Assembly (NCBI GenBank): GCA_027019175.1
Contig: JALUXB010000065.1
Span: forward strand, 1-39,079
Direction: 5' to 3'
Length of the DNA: 39,079 nt
Source of the DNA: Sulfurovum sp.
GTDB taxonomy: Bacteria > Campylobacterota > Campylobacteria > Campylobacterales > Sulfurovaceae
Under the pieces are notes generated by a model. The model did no database searches, had not been told where the DNA came from, and worked only from the letters and a program-made list of their open reading frames with translations. How positions within the stretch are numbered: position 1 is the first letter of the stretch; each line of letters begins with the position of its first letter. The translations under genes were made by a program, and so were the position numbers. Positions 1 through 8,391 of this stretch are shown here, one piece after another.

Positions 1-870
1 GATAACAGTGGGGTTCTCCATCCCAAGGGCAAAGAGCAGTGCCATCTGGTCACCTTTGATGTTGTGTCTGTGTGTCAGTACGGCAATGCGGTCGGCATCG
101 CCGTCATAGGCAAAGCCAATGTCACCCTCCTGTGCCAGTGCCGCTTTGAGGTCGGCAAGATTCTTCTCTTCGCTGGGGTCGGGGTGGTGGTTGGGAAAGG
201 TACCGTCAGGTTCGCAGTAGAGCCCCCGGTAGTCAAGTGCCAGTGCATCGAAAATGTCGGTTACGACAGTCCCGGCTACCCCGTTGCCGCAGTCAAGTAC
301 GATCTTCTTTTTCAGCCCTTTGAGATGTGCAAATTCATTGACCATAAAGTCGATATAGGGGGTTTTGACATCAATATCTATGGTGTGTGTATTGTCTGCA
401 AGGACTCTCTGGCTGTCAGCAACGACTTCGTCTCCAAGTGTATAAATAGCATCACCAAAGAAGGGCGCGCGGTCAACCGTGATCTTGAAGCCGTTGTATT
501 CGGGAGGGTTGTGTGATCCGGTAATCATAATGGACGCATCGATCGATGCGTCCAATTGAGGATTGAGGATTGAGGATTGAGGATTGGGGGTGAGGGTTCT
601 AATGGGCTGATAGTTGGCAAAATAGTTGACAGGTGTGGCGACCATGCCCATGTCAAGCACGGTACAGCCTGCGGCATTGAGCCCTGAGGCGAGGTAGTCC
701 CGCAGCTTTGGCGAGTGGGAACGGGCATCATACCCAATGGCAACAATACGGTTGCCGCCGATCTTTTGGCCAAGATGGTACCCGATACGTTTAACGCTCT
801 CTTCATTGAGCTCTTTTTCGAAAATACCGCGAATATCATATTCGCGAAAAATAGACTTTGGGATGGACAT
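1..870 (-). CDS. manB: Phosphomannomutase/phosphoglucomutase, N-terminal 290 residues (cut by window edge)
   Basis: This enzyme interconverts hexose-6-phosphate and hexose-1-phosphate and supplies sugar nucleotides for surface glycans. The start is the ATG at 870, followed by MSIPKSIFREYDIRGIFEKE, typical of the family N-terminus; an upstream GGAAG serves as ribosome binding site. The phosphoserine loop reads MITGSHNPPEYNGFK, and the metal loop DGDADR is present near the left edge. The C-terminal half lies outside the window. Oddly, just before the phosphoserine loop there is an extra segment reading NPQSSILNPQ then LDASIDASIM. It is encoded by four heptamer repeats (555-582) and a perfect 22-bp palindrome (532-553). 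The reading frame stays open through it. Because it sits beside the active-site loop, it may alter activity. The choice between phosphomannomutase and phosphoglucomutase is not resolved. Confidence 0.93.
   Translation of the reverse strand, partial: MSIPKSIFREYDIRGIFEKELNEESVKRIGYHLGQKIGGNRIVAIGYDARSHSPKLRDYLASGLNAAGCTVLDMGMVATPVNYFANYQPIRTLTPNPQSSILNPQLDASIDASIMITGSHNPPEYNGFKITVDRAPFFGDAIYTLGDEVVADSQRVLADNTHTIDIDVKTPYIDFMVNEFAHLKGLKKKIVLDCGNGVAGTVVTDIFDALALDYRGLYCEPDGTFPNHHPDPSEEKNLADLKAALAQEGDIGFAYDGDADRIAVLTHRHNIKGDQMALLFALGMENPTVI
532..553. repeat. Perfect 22-bp palindrome inside manB
   Basis: The two 11-bp arms are exact reverse complements, centred on ATCGAT. The palindrome encodes DASIDAS, a doubling of the short DAS(I) motif that precedes the phosphoserine loop. 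It lies one base from the heptamer array, so palindrome and array together look like one insertion. Confidence 0.9.
555..582. repeat. Heptamer array, 4 x ATTGAGG, inside manB
   Basis: Four perfect units on the plus strand, followed by a decayed ATTGGGG. In the coding (minus) strand the units read CCTCAAT and encode PQSSILN cyclically. A unit of 7 is not a multiple of 3, so gain or loss of one unit would shift the downstream frame of manB. Confidence 0.95.
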
Positions 871-900
871 ACAGACTTCCTTTGGCAATAGTATGTCGTT

Positions 901-906
901 ATTATA
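901..906 (-). promoter_or_regulatory. -10 box for manB
   Basis: TATAAT on the minus strand, about 30 bases upstream of the manB ATG in the 38-bp gap after der. No good -35 is visible because it would fall inside the end of der. Confidence 0.5.
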
Positions 907-908
907 CC

Positions 909-2324
909 CTACGCTTCCTCAGGTTCAAAACGTTCGCCCCGTTTTCGTGCGACAATATCAAGCGGCACCCCTTCAAAATCGAAGCGGCTTCGGATAAAGT
1001 TGGCAAGGTAGCGTTTGTAACTGAAGTGCAGTCCGTCGGGACGGTTGGTGATAAGTGCAATTTTTGGCGGTTTGCTCTCATACTGCGTGGCGAACTTGAT
1101 CTTGACGACTGCACCGTTATGGCTTGGCACATGGTGGCGTGCCATCGCTTCGCGCAGGGTATCGTTGAGTTTGGAGGTAGGGATGCGCTGTTTATAGCGC
1201 TCATAGATCGCTGTGATCTGGTCGAGGATCTTGTGTACCCGCATACCTGTCTTTGCCGAAATGGTAATAAGCGGTGCATAGTGGAGAAACTTCAGCTCAT
1301 CACGGATGTCATCGACCATCTCTTCATAACGCTTCTCTCCGCGGATGTCCCATTTGTTCACCACAATGAGTGCGCCGAGACGGTACTTCTCGATCAAGCC
1401 TGCAATACGCTCGTCAAGCTCAAGGACACCGGTGGTTGCATCGATCATTAACAGTGCGATGTCTGCCTTTTCAAGCATCGCTTCGGTACGTCCGAGCGCA
1501 TATTTTTCTATGCCCACGATCTTACCCCGGCGTCGGATACCCGCAGTATCGATGAAGGTGATCTTGTAGTCGTTGTATTCTACCGATTCATCGATGGGGT
1601 CGATGGTTGTTCCCGCAACATCGGACACAACGGAGCGCTCCTCTCCAAGCAGTGCATTGAGCAGCGAGCTTTTGCCGGTATTGACACGCCCGATGATCGC
1701 GACATTGATCTCTCTGTCTTCCTCTTCAACAGTAGCGTTGATGTCGGTAATGAATTCACCAAAAGGGTCAGCCTCTTCGGCAGCTTCAAGCTGAAGCTCC
1801 GGCTTCTCTTCACGTGGCGGGATATGCTGCTCCAGCCAGGCATAAAAGTCGTTAAAATAACGGTTATGGCTGACGGACATGGGAAAAGTCGCTTCCGCAC
1901 CAAATTCGTAAAAGTCGAAAAAACGCTCTTCGAACTCACGGTCATTATCAATTTTGTTGACCACGAGTGCCAGCGGCTTGCCAAGCTGCTGCAGATCATA
2001 GAAGAGCTTTTTGTCCTCTTCGTCAGGGATGGTTTTGCCGTCAACCATATAGACGATCACATCGGCTTCTTTTGCAGCGTTGAGTGAAAACGCGGCCACT
2101 TTGGAAAAGAGTTCGCTGCTGTAGTCGATGCCGCCGGTGTCAAGGATCTCGAAATCACGGTTTTCACTGATGGTAACAATGCGTTTTTTCACATCACGTG
2201 TGGTACCGCTCATATCGGAGGTAATCGCATCACGCTGCCTTGCAAGACGGTTGAAAAGTGAGCTTTTGCCGACGTTGGGACGGCCGAGAATGGCAACTTT
2301 TTTAAGGGGTTGTTCTGATGTCAT
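909..2324 (-). CDS. der: Ribosome assembly GTPase Der (EngA)
   Basis: Der is a tandem-GTPase factor for maturation of the 50S ribosomal subunit. The 471-residue protein has the first P-loop GRPNVGKS at residues 14-21, DTGG at about 62-65 and NKID at 123-126. The second P-loop GRVNTGKS is at 212-219, with DTAG and NKWD following, and a C-terminal KH-like domain (PPKIALITNRPDGLHFSYKR). Between the two G domains is an acidic linker of about 40 residues. The ATG at 2324 is preceded by a TATAAT at 2375-2380. The gene lies directly upstream of manB on the same strand with a 38-bp gap that holds a separate -10 box. Length and motifs are normal. Confidence 0.98.
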   Translation of the reverse strand: MTSEQPLKKVAILGRPNVGKSSLFNRLARQRDAITSDMSGTTRDVKKRIVTISENRDFEILDTGGIDYSSELFSKVAAFSLNAAKEADVIVYMVDGKTIPDEEDKKLFYDLQQLGKPLALVVNKIDNDREFEERFFDFYEFGAEATFPMSVSHNRYFNDFYAWLEQHIPPREEKPELQLEAAEEADPFGEFITDINATVEEEDREINVAIIGRVNTGKSSLLNALLGEERSVVSDVAGTTIDPIDESVEYNDYKITFIDTAGIRRRGKIVGIEKYALGRTEAMLEKADIALLMIDATTGVLELDERIAGLIEKYRLGALIVVNKWDIRGEKRYEEMVDDIRDELKFLHYAPLITISAKTGMRVHKILDQITAIYERYKQRIPTSKLNDTLREAMARHHVPSHNGAVVKIKFATQYESKPPKIALITNRPDGLHFSYKRYLANFIRSRFDFEGVPLDIVARKRGERFEPEEA

Positions 2325-2374
2325 GGGTGTTTCTTTCTTTGGGTAAATACGAAGTGTATGTGTTTATTGGGAGT

Positions 2375-2380
2375 ATTATA
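2375..2380 (-). promoter_or_regulatory. -10 box for der
   Basis: TATAAT on the minus strand, about 50 bases upstream of the der start. The region that should hold the -35 reads CTACAA, a poor match. A REP-like palindrome ends about 20 bases further upstream. Confidence 0.45.
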
Positions 2381-2394
2381 CCATATTATTCGAT

Positions 2395-2417
2395 TGTAGG
2401 GTGCGTAATCACGCACC
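2395..2417. repeat. REP-like palindrome, single copy
   Basis: A GTAG(G) lead is followed by GGTGCGT, a 4-base loop AATC and ACGCACC. This is a perfect 7-bp stem in the gap between der and the MscS gene. The same element appears four more times at 34354-34424 and 35498-35554. Confidence 0.85.
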
Positions 2418-2441
2418 TTTTGGATTAACAGAGAGTGATGG

Positions 2442-3626
2442 TCATGTTTCGGCAGGCAGGCTTTCGACATAGATGCTCTGCGAAGGGAAGGCAAAACTGC
2501 TGCCGTTTGCTTCGACGATCTGCATGATCTTCACATGGACATCTTCGCGGATCTCAAGATATTTTGCCCAGTTTGCTGTAGCGGTAAAGCAGTAGATGAA
2601 GATGTTGAGTGACGAATCACCAAAGGAATCAAAATAGACCATCAGTGAATCTTCCTGGCTGATGCCTTCATGGTGTTTAAGCATGGTTTCTATGTCGGCT
2701 TTTATCTTCAGCAGTTGCCCGGAAGTGGTGCCGTAGGTCAGCCCGATGTGCATTTTGATACGCCGGATGCCGCGTCTTGAAAAGTTTTCAATAGGCTGGT
2801 TGGCTACGAGTTGATTGGGAACGGTGATAAGTGTCTTTTCAAATGAACGGATCTTGGTTGTACGCATCCCTACATCTTCGACCACGCCTTCAACCCCGCC
2901 GACTTTCACCCATTCTCCGATACGGATGGATTTGTCTGCAAGCAGGGCAAAGGAGCCGAAGAGGTTGGAAGCGGTATCTTTTGCCGCAAGTGCGAAGGCA
3001 AGACCGCCAAGTCCGAGAGATGCGATCAGTGCGGTGACATTGATACCCCAGACAGTTAAGATGGCTGCAAGGCCGATACCGGCGATGAAAATTTTGACAA
3101 TCGTAAGGATAAAGTTGCCCATCTCTCTGGAAAGATCCGGGTTGAACCGTGATGTTGCTGCATACGCCAGTTCTTTGAGTGCCTCGATAATATTGAGAAT
3201 CGCCCAAAAGAGTGTGTAGATCACCAATGAGTCGAGAAAGTGTTTGATCGTTGGTGTTTCTTTGAAGGTTAGAAGAAAAAACAGATGCAGGGCAATGACA
3301 ATGAAAAGAAAACGTATCGGATGTTTGAGCGCGGAAATAATACGGTCATCATAATATGTTTTTGTCCGTTTACTGAGTTCATGGAGAAAAACAAGTACAA
3401 TATTGGTAAATATTTTGCGGAGACCGAGAATCAGTAGGAAAAGTGCTATTGCTGCAATGAGATTGGCGAGGGGGATCCCCCATATTACGGTAGTCAGTAC
3501 CGGGTAGGCGTCATAGACGGGTGCGAGCTGTTTCTGGACACTGCCGATAATACTGGTGTCGAATGAATTAATGACATTCAGGGACTCTTTTGCCAGTAGG
3601 GTGGTATTTGTTTCTGTTGTTGCCAT
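2442..3626 (-). CDS. MscS-family mechanosensitive channel
   Basis: A small-conductance mechanosensitive channel of the inner membrane that releases solutes under hypo-osmotic stress. The pore helix and following beta domain are clear: GLGGLAFALAAKDTASNLFG, then SIRIGEWVKVGGVEGVVEDV and TVPNQLVANQPIENFSRR. About four hydrophobic helices precede the pore helix, making this a mid-sized MscS-like protein of 394 residues rather than the shorter E. coli MscS. I chose the ATG at 3626; a TTG at 3650 would add eight residues (MWKKSRKT), and neither has a strong ribosome binding site. It is divergent from the DUF3108 gene, with 71 bp between starts. Confidence 0.92.
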   Translation of the reverse strand: MATTETNTTLLAKESLNVINSFDTSIIGSVQKQLAPVYDAYPVLTTVIWGIPLANLIAAIALFLLILGLRKIFTNIVLVFLHELSKRTKTYYDDRIISALKHPIRFLFIVIALHLFFLLTFKETPTIKHFLDSLVIYTLFWAILNIIEALKELAYAATSRFNPDLSREMGNFILTIVKIFIAGIGLAAILTVWGINVTALIASLGLGGLAFALAAKDTASNLFGSFALLADKSIRIGEWVKVGGVEGVVEDVGMRTTKIRSFEKTLITVPNQLVANQPIENFSRRGIRRIKMHIGLTYGTTSGQLLKIKADIETMLKHHEGISQEDSLMVYFDSFGDSSLNIFIYCFTATANWAKYLEIREDVHVKIMQIVEANGSSFAFPSQSIYVESLPAET

Positions 3627-3697
3627 GGTTTTTCTGCTTTTTTTCCACAATCATGCTGTACAATAGTATGTCATTGATGATCAAAGGATGAAATAAT

Positions 3698-4441
3698 ATG
3701 AAAGTGATTATATCGGTTGTGGGCTTAATCGTATTATGTCTGACGGTATTACCGGCAAAAATACTGAAGGCAGATTATGATGTTGCCTACGGTATTGTCG
3801 GTAAAATCGGTGAGGCACATGCACAGATGGAGAGGCACAGCAAAAGCTATACTATCGATATCCGCCTGGCTGCTACAGGCCTTGCAGCAACACTCAGCGG
3901 CCATCGCAAAGAACATCACCGTTCTGTTGGACACATTGAAAACGGTTTGCTTGTCAGTGACCGGTATGAGGTGGTGCGGCGTTACCGTGATACCCGGGTT
4001 GTCAAAACCTATACCATAGATCATCGCAGAAAAAGGGTACTGAAGAACTATCAAAAGTACCGTGGGGGCAAACTGGTGGAACAGGAACAGAAGCGATTGG
4101 GATTTTACAGCAAAAACGATCTTTTGACACTCTATTTCAATCTGGACAGACTGCTCCCCGACAAACACAAGGCCGGTACTTACCAGTTCAGTGCAGTAGG
4201 CGCAGAGAAACAAAAAGGGAAGGTGACGGTGATCCTTCCTACCCCTCAAGAGGAAAAAACATATGTGTCAAAACTTGGCAGCAAAGCTGCATGGTATGCC
4301 ACAGCGATTATTCATCAAAAAATATTTACCAGCAAAGAGGGGCATTTACAGCTTGCAGTCGGAAAAGACGGTATTGCAAACAAAGCGCTGCTTGAAGATT
4401 TGATCCTCTTTGGGGATATTACGGCAACACGCATAAAATAG
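3698..4441 (+). CDS. DUF3108-like exported protein
   Basis: A 247-residue protein with an N-terminal hydrophobic signal (VIISVVGLIVLCLTVLPAKILKA), so it is probably periplasmic. After the signal it resembles the DUF3108 family: DYDVAYGIVGKIGEAHAQ, then a beta-rich stretch and a conserved middle reading LLTLYFNLDRLL. Function in this family is not known. The start is the ATG at 3698 with AAGG about 12 bases upstream. It is monocistronic and converges with the YfaZ-like gene. The family assignment is from remembered pattern rather than a search. Confidence 0.75.
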   Translation: MKVIISVVGLIVLCLTVLPAKILKADYDVAYGIVGKIGEAHAQMERHSKSYTIDIRLAATGLAATLSGHRKEHHRSVGHIENGLLVSDRYEVVRRYRDTRVVKTYTIDHRRKRVLKNYQKYRGGKLVEQEQKRLGFYSKNDLLTLYFNLDRLLPDKHKAGTYQFSAVGAEKQKGKVTVILPTPQEEKTYVSKLGSKAAWYATAIIHQKIFTSKEGHLQLAVGKDGIANKALLEDLILFGDITATRIK

Positions 4442-4494
4442 AACTCAGCCTATTGTTGCGTGCAGAATAAAATCGATCACTTTTGCGTCGCGTG

Positions 4495-5052
4495 TTAGAA
4501 GTTGATCTTGAGTCCACCGTACCAGCTGTCGTTAAGGTTGTAGTCGTGAGATTCGTAATCTGTATCGATGTTACGGTAACCGCCATAGAGATGCACATTG
4601 TTGATGACTTCAACATCTGCTTCAAAACGGTATTCCAGGTACTGGTCTGCATCGACAAATGAGAGTACGGAAGGTGCATAATCAAACCGTGCACTCAAAG
4701 AGGTTGCCGGCATGGGCTCATCGAGAGGGAGTCTCAGTTTTGCTTCACCAAAGAGCGGCATGGCAACATAGCTGTCGCCAAAGACTCCTTCAAGACCGAA
4801 GGTAAAGGTAAGTCCCTCTGCCCCGCTGAGTGTGTTCGAAGCGCCAAAACCGGCTTTAAAGAGGTTGTCATCGTCCGTATGCAGATAGTCCGCACTTAAA
4901 AAATAGCTTGTCCCGCTGCCAAATCCAATGGCGGACGTGATATCCATCTTTCCATTGACTTCAACATCGTCACTGTTCACATTGATTCCGAGGCTGCTTG
5001 CCTGTACCAGAGTAATTCCCAAAACAGCTGCTGTACAGATAAACTTTTTCAT
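4495..5052 (-). CDS. YfaZ-like outer-membrane beta-barrel protein
   Basis: A 185-residue protein with a signal peptide (MKKFICTAAVLGITLVQASS). Alternating beta strands follow, and it ends in GGLKINF, with the terminal phenylalanine typical of outer-membrane barrels. The pattern of many Gly/Tyr/Asp-rich strands and the YLEYRFEADVEVINNVHLYGGYRNID segment resemble YfaZ-type porin-like proteins. The substrate is not known. It converges with the DUF3108 gene and is separated by about 90 bp from ccoS, with no clear terminator seen. Confidence 0.72.
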   Translation of the reverse strand: MKKFICTAAVLGITLVQASSLGINVNSDDVEVNGKMDITSAIGFGSGTSYFLSADYLHTDDDNLFKAGFGASNTLSGAEGLTFTFGLEGVFGDSYVAMPLFGEAKLRLPLDEPMPATSLSARFDYAPSVLSFVDADQYLEYRFEADVEVINNVHLYGGYRNIDTDYESHDYNLNDSWYGGLKINF

Positions 5053-5145
5053 GCATCTTCTCCAATGATATTAATATTTATTCATATCATAACATCACTT
5101 TGATTATGCGCCTATTAGTTGACACCATTTTTGAGAAATTTATGT

Positions 5146-5382
5146 CTAATCAGCAGGACGATACGCATCCTTTTTTTCTTTTTTCTTTTTTTGTGCCTTG
5201 CGTTTCTCTTCCATCATCACGGCATCCCGAAGCTCTTCTTCATTGTCGAACCGTGCCCCGTCAAGAAATTTGGACTGGTCGTCAAACTGTCCTGTTTTCA
5301 GTCCCCAGAGCAGGGCAGCAAGCCCGAGTGCCCCAAGAAAGGTCGAAATACCCAGCATAAGAATGACAATATTTTCTGACAT
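5146..5382 (-). CDS. ccoS: cbb3-type cytochrome oxidase assembly protein CcoS
   Basis: A 78-residue single-pass membrane protein needed to insert cofactors into cbb3 oxidase. The membrane segment is ILMLGISTFLGALGLAALLWGLKTGQFDD; the LWGLKTGQFDD..KFLDGARFD run is typical of CcoS. The C-terminus is a highly charged lysine/glutamate tail (EKRKAQKKKKEKKDAYRPAD), longer than in many homologues. It lies 10 bp downstream of ccoI on the same strand, the usual pairing. Confidence 0.93.
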   Translation of the reverse strand: MSENIVILMLGISTFLGALGLAALLWGLKTGQFDDQSKFLDGARFDNEEELRDAVMMEEKRKAQKKKKEKKDAYRPAD

Positions 5383-5392
5383 GCATGTTTCC

Positions 5393-7801
5393 TTATTTTA
5401 GTTTTAACCATTTAATCCGCATGGAGTTTCCGACAACCACAAGCGAACTCAAACTCATGGCGAGTGCCGCAACAAGCGGATTGACGAAACCGGCAATGGC
5501 AAACGGTACGGCAATGGTATTGTACAGAAGTGAAAAACCGAGGTTTTCCTTGACGGCACGATAGGTACGGCGTGAGATACGGTAAGCCTCATAAAGGCTT
5601 TTGGGTTTCTCATCGAGAAGTACGACATCACTGACACTGATGGCAACATCGGCACCGCTTCCCATGGCTATGGCAATGTCCGAACGGGCAAGGGCAATGG
5701 TGTCGTTAATACCGTCTCCGGCCATTACCACAATATGTTTTTCTTCATGAAATGTGTCAATAAGTGCCGCTTTATCCTGTGGAAGCAGTCTGGCATGGAC
5801 TTCCTTTATACCGACAGCATCTGCCACACTCCGGGCGCTCGCTTCATGGTCTCCTGTCAGCATGACAACCCGGATGCCCATACGCTGAATGTTGGCAATG
5901 GCCTCTTTGGCGCCTTCTCGTATGGTATCGCTCAATTCAAAACGTGCTGCGAGTTTACCGTCTACGGCAAAGTAGAAGAGGGTATGTGCCGTATCATCAC
6001 TGCATGCAATCCCGGATGCCTGCATGAATGCAGCGTTGCCCCCTTTGAGCTTTTTGCCCTCATAGACAGCTTCTACCCCTTTTGCCTGAACGATTTTGAT
6101 GGCATCCAGCGCTACGGGGGGAAAGGTCTTCCCGTTTTTTTCGAGATAACGTCTGATCCCCTCGGAAACCGGGTGTTTGGATGTGGAAACCAGAGCGTAC
6201 AGTAGGTTCTCATCGTATCCTTCAAACGTTTGTTGGTTGACAACGGAAGGTCTGCCTTCGGTAATGGTACCGGTTTTGTCCAGGGCAAGGAGATCACTTT
6301 TCGCCATCGTCTCCAGGTAGCCGGCTTCTTTAAACAAAATGTTGTGTTTGGCCGCCATGCCGATGCCCACAAGCGTTGCCATGGGAGTTGCCATACCCAG
6401 TGCACATGGACAGGCAATGACAATGACAGAGATCCCTGTAATCAGTGCCTCTTCAAACGCTCCGCCAAAGTACCACCAGCCGGCAAAGGTCAGCAGTGCG
6501 AGTGTAAGAATGACGGCTGAAAAATAGCCTGACACCTGGTCAGCCAGCTGTTCGATACGCGGTTTTTTGGTGATGGACTCTTCCAGCAAAGAGACAATGG
6601 AGTAGAGGAGTGAACTTGAAGCATCTTTGGTCGCTTCATAGCGGATGACCGAATCCAGGCAGATTGAACCGCTTAAAACCGGATCCCCTATCTGTTTGAG
6701 TACCGGAAGGTTTTCGCCCGTAAGGGAACTTTCATCAAAAGAGCCTTCTCCCTGGGTGACAATACCGTCAATCACCACCTTCTCACCCGGTTTGAGTTCG
6801 ATGATGTCGCCCATGGTCACATTTTCAACACTGACAAGGGTTTTTTCTCCGTTTTCTACAAGAGTGACCTCTGTCGGGGTACTTCCCATAATAGAATCGA
6901 GCGTATCGACAGCATGTTTTTTACTGAGCACCTCAAGGTATTTTCCGACAAGGACAAAGGTAATGATCATGACCACTGAGTCAAAATAGACTTCGCCATT
7001 GTGGCTTACCATGGCATAGATGGAGTAGATGTATGCCAAAAGTGCACCGGAGGCAACGAGGGTATCCATGTTGACAATGCGGTTTTTGTACCCGTAGTAG
7101 GCGCCCCTGAAAAAGATCCATCCGCTGTAAAAAAGTACCGGTGTGGCAAGGATGAATTCCGCCACATTCAAAATGTCTTTAAAGCGCTGCTCCATCCCGG
7201 TAAAGTAACCGGCATAGTGAGCAATGGCGATCCACATAATATTCATGGCACCAAAGACGGCTACAAGAATACGCGCGTAATACTCTTTCTTTGTTTTTTC
7301 TGCCCGTTCTTCCTGTAACGCAGGGTCGTATGGGTAGGCGTTATATCCGATAGAACGGATCGTTTCGATGATTTTGGAGAGTCGGATTTCGTCAGGGTCC
7401 CAAACTACTTTGGCTTTGTTGTTGGTATAGTTGATGGTCGCTTCAATGACGCCGTCGGTTTTATGCAGTACTTTTTCATTGAGCCAGACACAGGCAGAAC
7501 AGTGGATCCCTTCGATGATAAGGTAAATTTCGTTCAGCCCGTCTTCGGTTGTTTTGATATATTTGTTTTTAAACCCTTCAAGATCAAATTTTTCCAGGTC
7601 ATCATGCTGCTGGGTGGCTGGCTGAAGTTTGGTATCGCCAAGTTTGTCATAGAAGGTGTCAAGCCCTTCACTTTCAAGCAGATGATAGACCCCCTGGCAC
7701 CCTTTACAGCAAAAGTAGAGTGTCTCTTCCCCATGGGTTTCGGTAATCATTACCGATTCATCAAACTCGAGGTGGCAGTGGGTACAGGGAACTTTTGGCA
7801 A
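5393..7801 (-). CDS. ccoI: Copper-translocating P1B-ATPase CcoI (FixI type)
   Basis: Pumps copper across the inner membrane for cbb3 oxidase. From the TTG at 7801 the protein is 802 residues. It has an N-terminal cysteine domain (CTHC at 6-9, CCKGC at 31-35) and a metal-binding domain with CSAC at 101-104. The P1B motifs follow: CPC within IACPCALGMATP, DKTGT and GDGINDTIALARSDIA. The cysteine-rich N-terminus and the adjacent ccoS favour CcoI over a detoxifying CopA. I chose the TTG at 7801 because AAGGA lies 8 bases upstream. An in-frame ATG at 7864 would add 21 residues but overlaps the start codon of the divergent gene at 7863. Confidence 0.93.
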   Translation of the reverse strand: MPKVPCTHCHLEFDESVMITETHGEETLYFCCKGCQGVYHLLESEGLDTFYDKLGDTKLQPATQQHDDLEKFDLEGFKNKYIKTTEDGLNEIYLIIEGIHCSACVWLNEKVLHKTDGVIEATINYTNNKAKVVWDPDEIRLSKIIETIRSIGYNAYPYDPALQEERAEKTKKEYYARILVAVFGAMNIMWIAIAHYAGYFTGMEQRFKDILNVAEFILATPVLFYSGWIFFRGAYYGYKNRIVNMDTLVASGALLAYIYSIYAMVSHNGEVYFDSVVMIITFVLVGKYLEVLSKKHAVDTLDSIMGSTPTEVTLVENGEKTLVSVENVTMGDIIELKPGEKVVIDGIVTQGEGSFDESSLTGENLPVLKQIGDPVLSGSICLDSVIRYEATKDASSSLLYSIVSLLEESITKKPRIEQLADQVSGYFSAVILTLALLTFAGWWYFGGAFEEALITGISVIVIACPCALGMATPMATLVGIGMAAKHNILFKEAGYLETMAKSDLLALDKTGTITEGRPSVVNQQTFEGYDENLLYALVSTSKHPVSEGIRRYLEKNGKTFPPVALDAIKIVQAKGVEAVYEGKKLKGGNAAFMQASGIACSDDTAHTLFYFAVDGKLAARFELSDTIREGAKEAIANIQRMGIRVVMLTGDHEASARSVADAVGIKEVHARLLPQDKAALIDTFHEEKHIVVMAGDGINDTIALARSDIAIAMGSGADVAISVSDVVLLDEKPKSLYEAYRISRRTYRAVKENLGFSLLYNTIAVPFAIAGFVNPLVAALAMSLSSLVVVGNSMRIKWLKLK

Positions 7802-7862
7802 ACGTGGTATCCTTGCTTGGAGAATTTTAAAAGATTTTATCGAAATAAGGATAATATTCCGC

Positions 7863-8252
7863 ATGGAAAATGCATTGACCCTGACCCTCATTCTTGTTGT
7901 ACTGGAACTTTTTGAAGCAGCCATGCAGCGTGCAGATACCCTGTACGGTGTGATACAGCGTCTTTATTTTTGGTACAAAAAGAGTATTTTTCTTTTTTTT
8001 CTGATGCATCCGAGCTTCTATTATATGCTCTTTGTCATTCTTGCTACGGACAGCCTTAACTTCTATACGGTCATGATCATTGCCATGAAAGTGTTTGATA
8101 TCTTCTACAAACTTGAATTGATCAAAGCGATTTTTATCAAACAGCAGATTCCTGCCGAACTGGCCGCAATGCTGGAATGGCGTATGCCCGGATGGTTTTT
8201 CCTCACAGGCGTACTGCTGTACCCTCCGCTCCTTTATTACGGATTGCAGTGA
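7863..8252 (+). CDS. Small integral membrane protein, unknown function
   Basis: A 129-residue hydrophobic protein with about four membrane segments: an N-terminal TLILVVLELFEAA helix, IFLFFLMHPSFYYMLFVILA, a following amphipathic stretch, and FFLTGVLLYPPLLYYG at the end. I do not recognise the family. It starts at the ATG at 7863, with AAGG about 12 bases upstream, and is divergent from ccoI. Its position suggests a link to respiration or copper handling, but that is only inference from context. Confidence 0.65.
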   Translation: MENALTLTLILVVLELFEAAMQRADTLYGVIQRLYFWYKKSIFLFFLMHPSFYYMLFVILATDSLNFYTVMIIAMKVFDIFYKLELIKAIFIKQQIPAELAAMLEWRMPGWFFLTGVLLYPPLLYYGLQ

Positions 8253-8335
8253 AAAAGAGGGGGTGTTTTTTCAAGCAAATACTTTACCATATACCGGACT
8301 TTTAAGCTTCGCTTCAAGCAACCCATGCAAAATTT

Positions 8336-8391
8336 CCATCATCCATCATCCATCATCCATCATCCATCATCCATCATCCATCATCCATCAT
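8336..8391. repeat. Heptamer array, 8 x CCATCAT, at the gdhA stop codon
   Basis: Eight perfect units. On the minus (gdhA sense) strand they read ATGATGG and begin on the last base of the gdhA TGA stop codon. The remainder of the 138-bp gap between the membrane protein and gdhA (8253-8335) shows no gene and no clear terminator. Confidence 0.97.

Noticed and set aside
525-839. A separate small gene on the minus strand within the manB region
   Set aside because: It is a shifted frame of manB; the true frame runs from 870 through the phosphoserine and metal loops.
5100-5145. Terminator after ccoS
   Set aside because: There is a T-rich stretch but no stable stem before it.
8336-8391. CRISPR array
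   Set aside because: The repeat unit is 7 bases with no spacers, and no cas genes are in the window.
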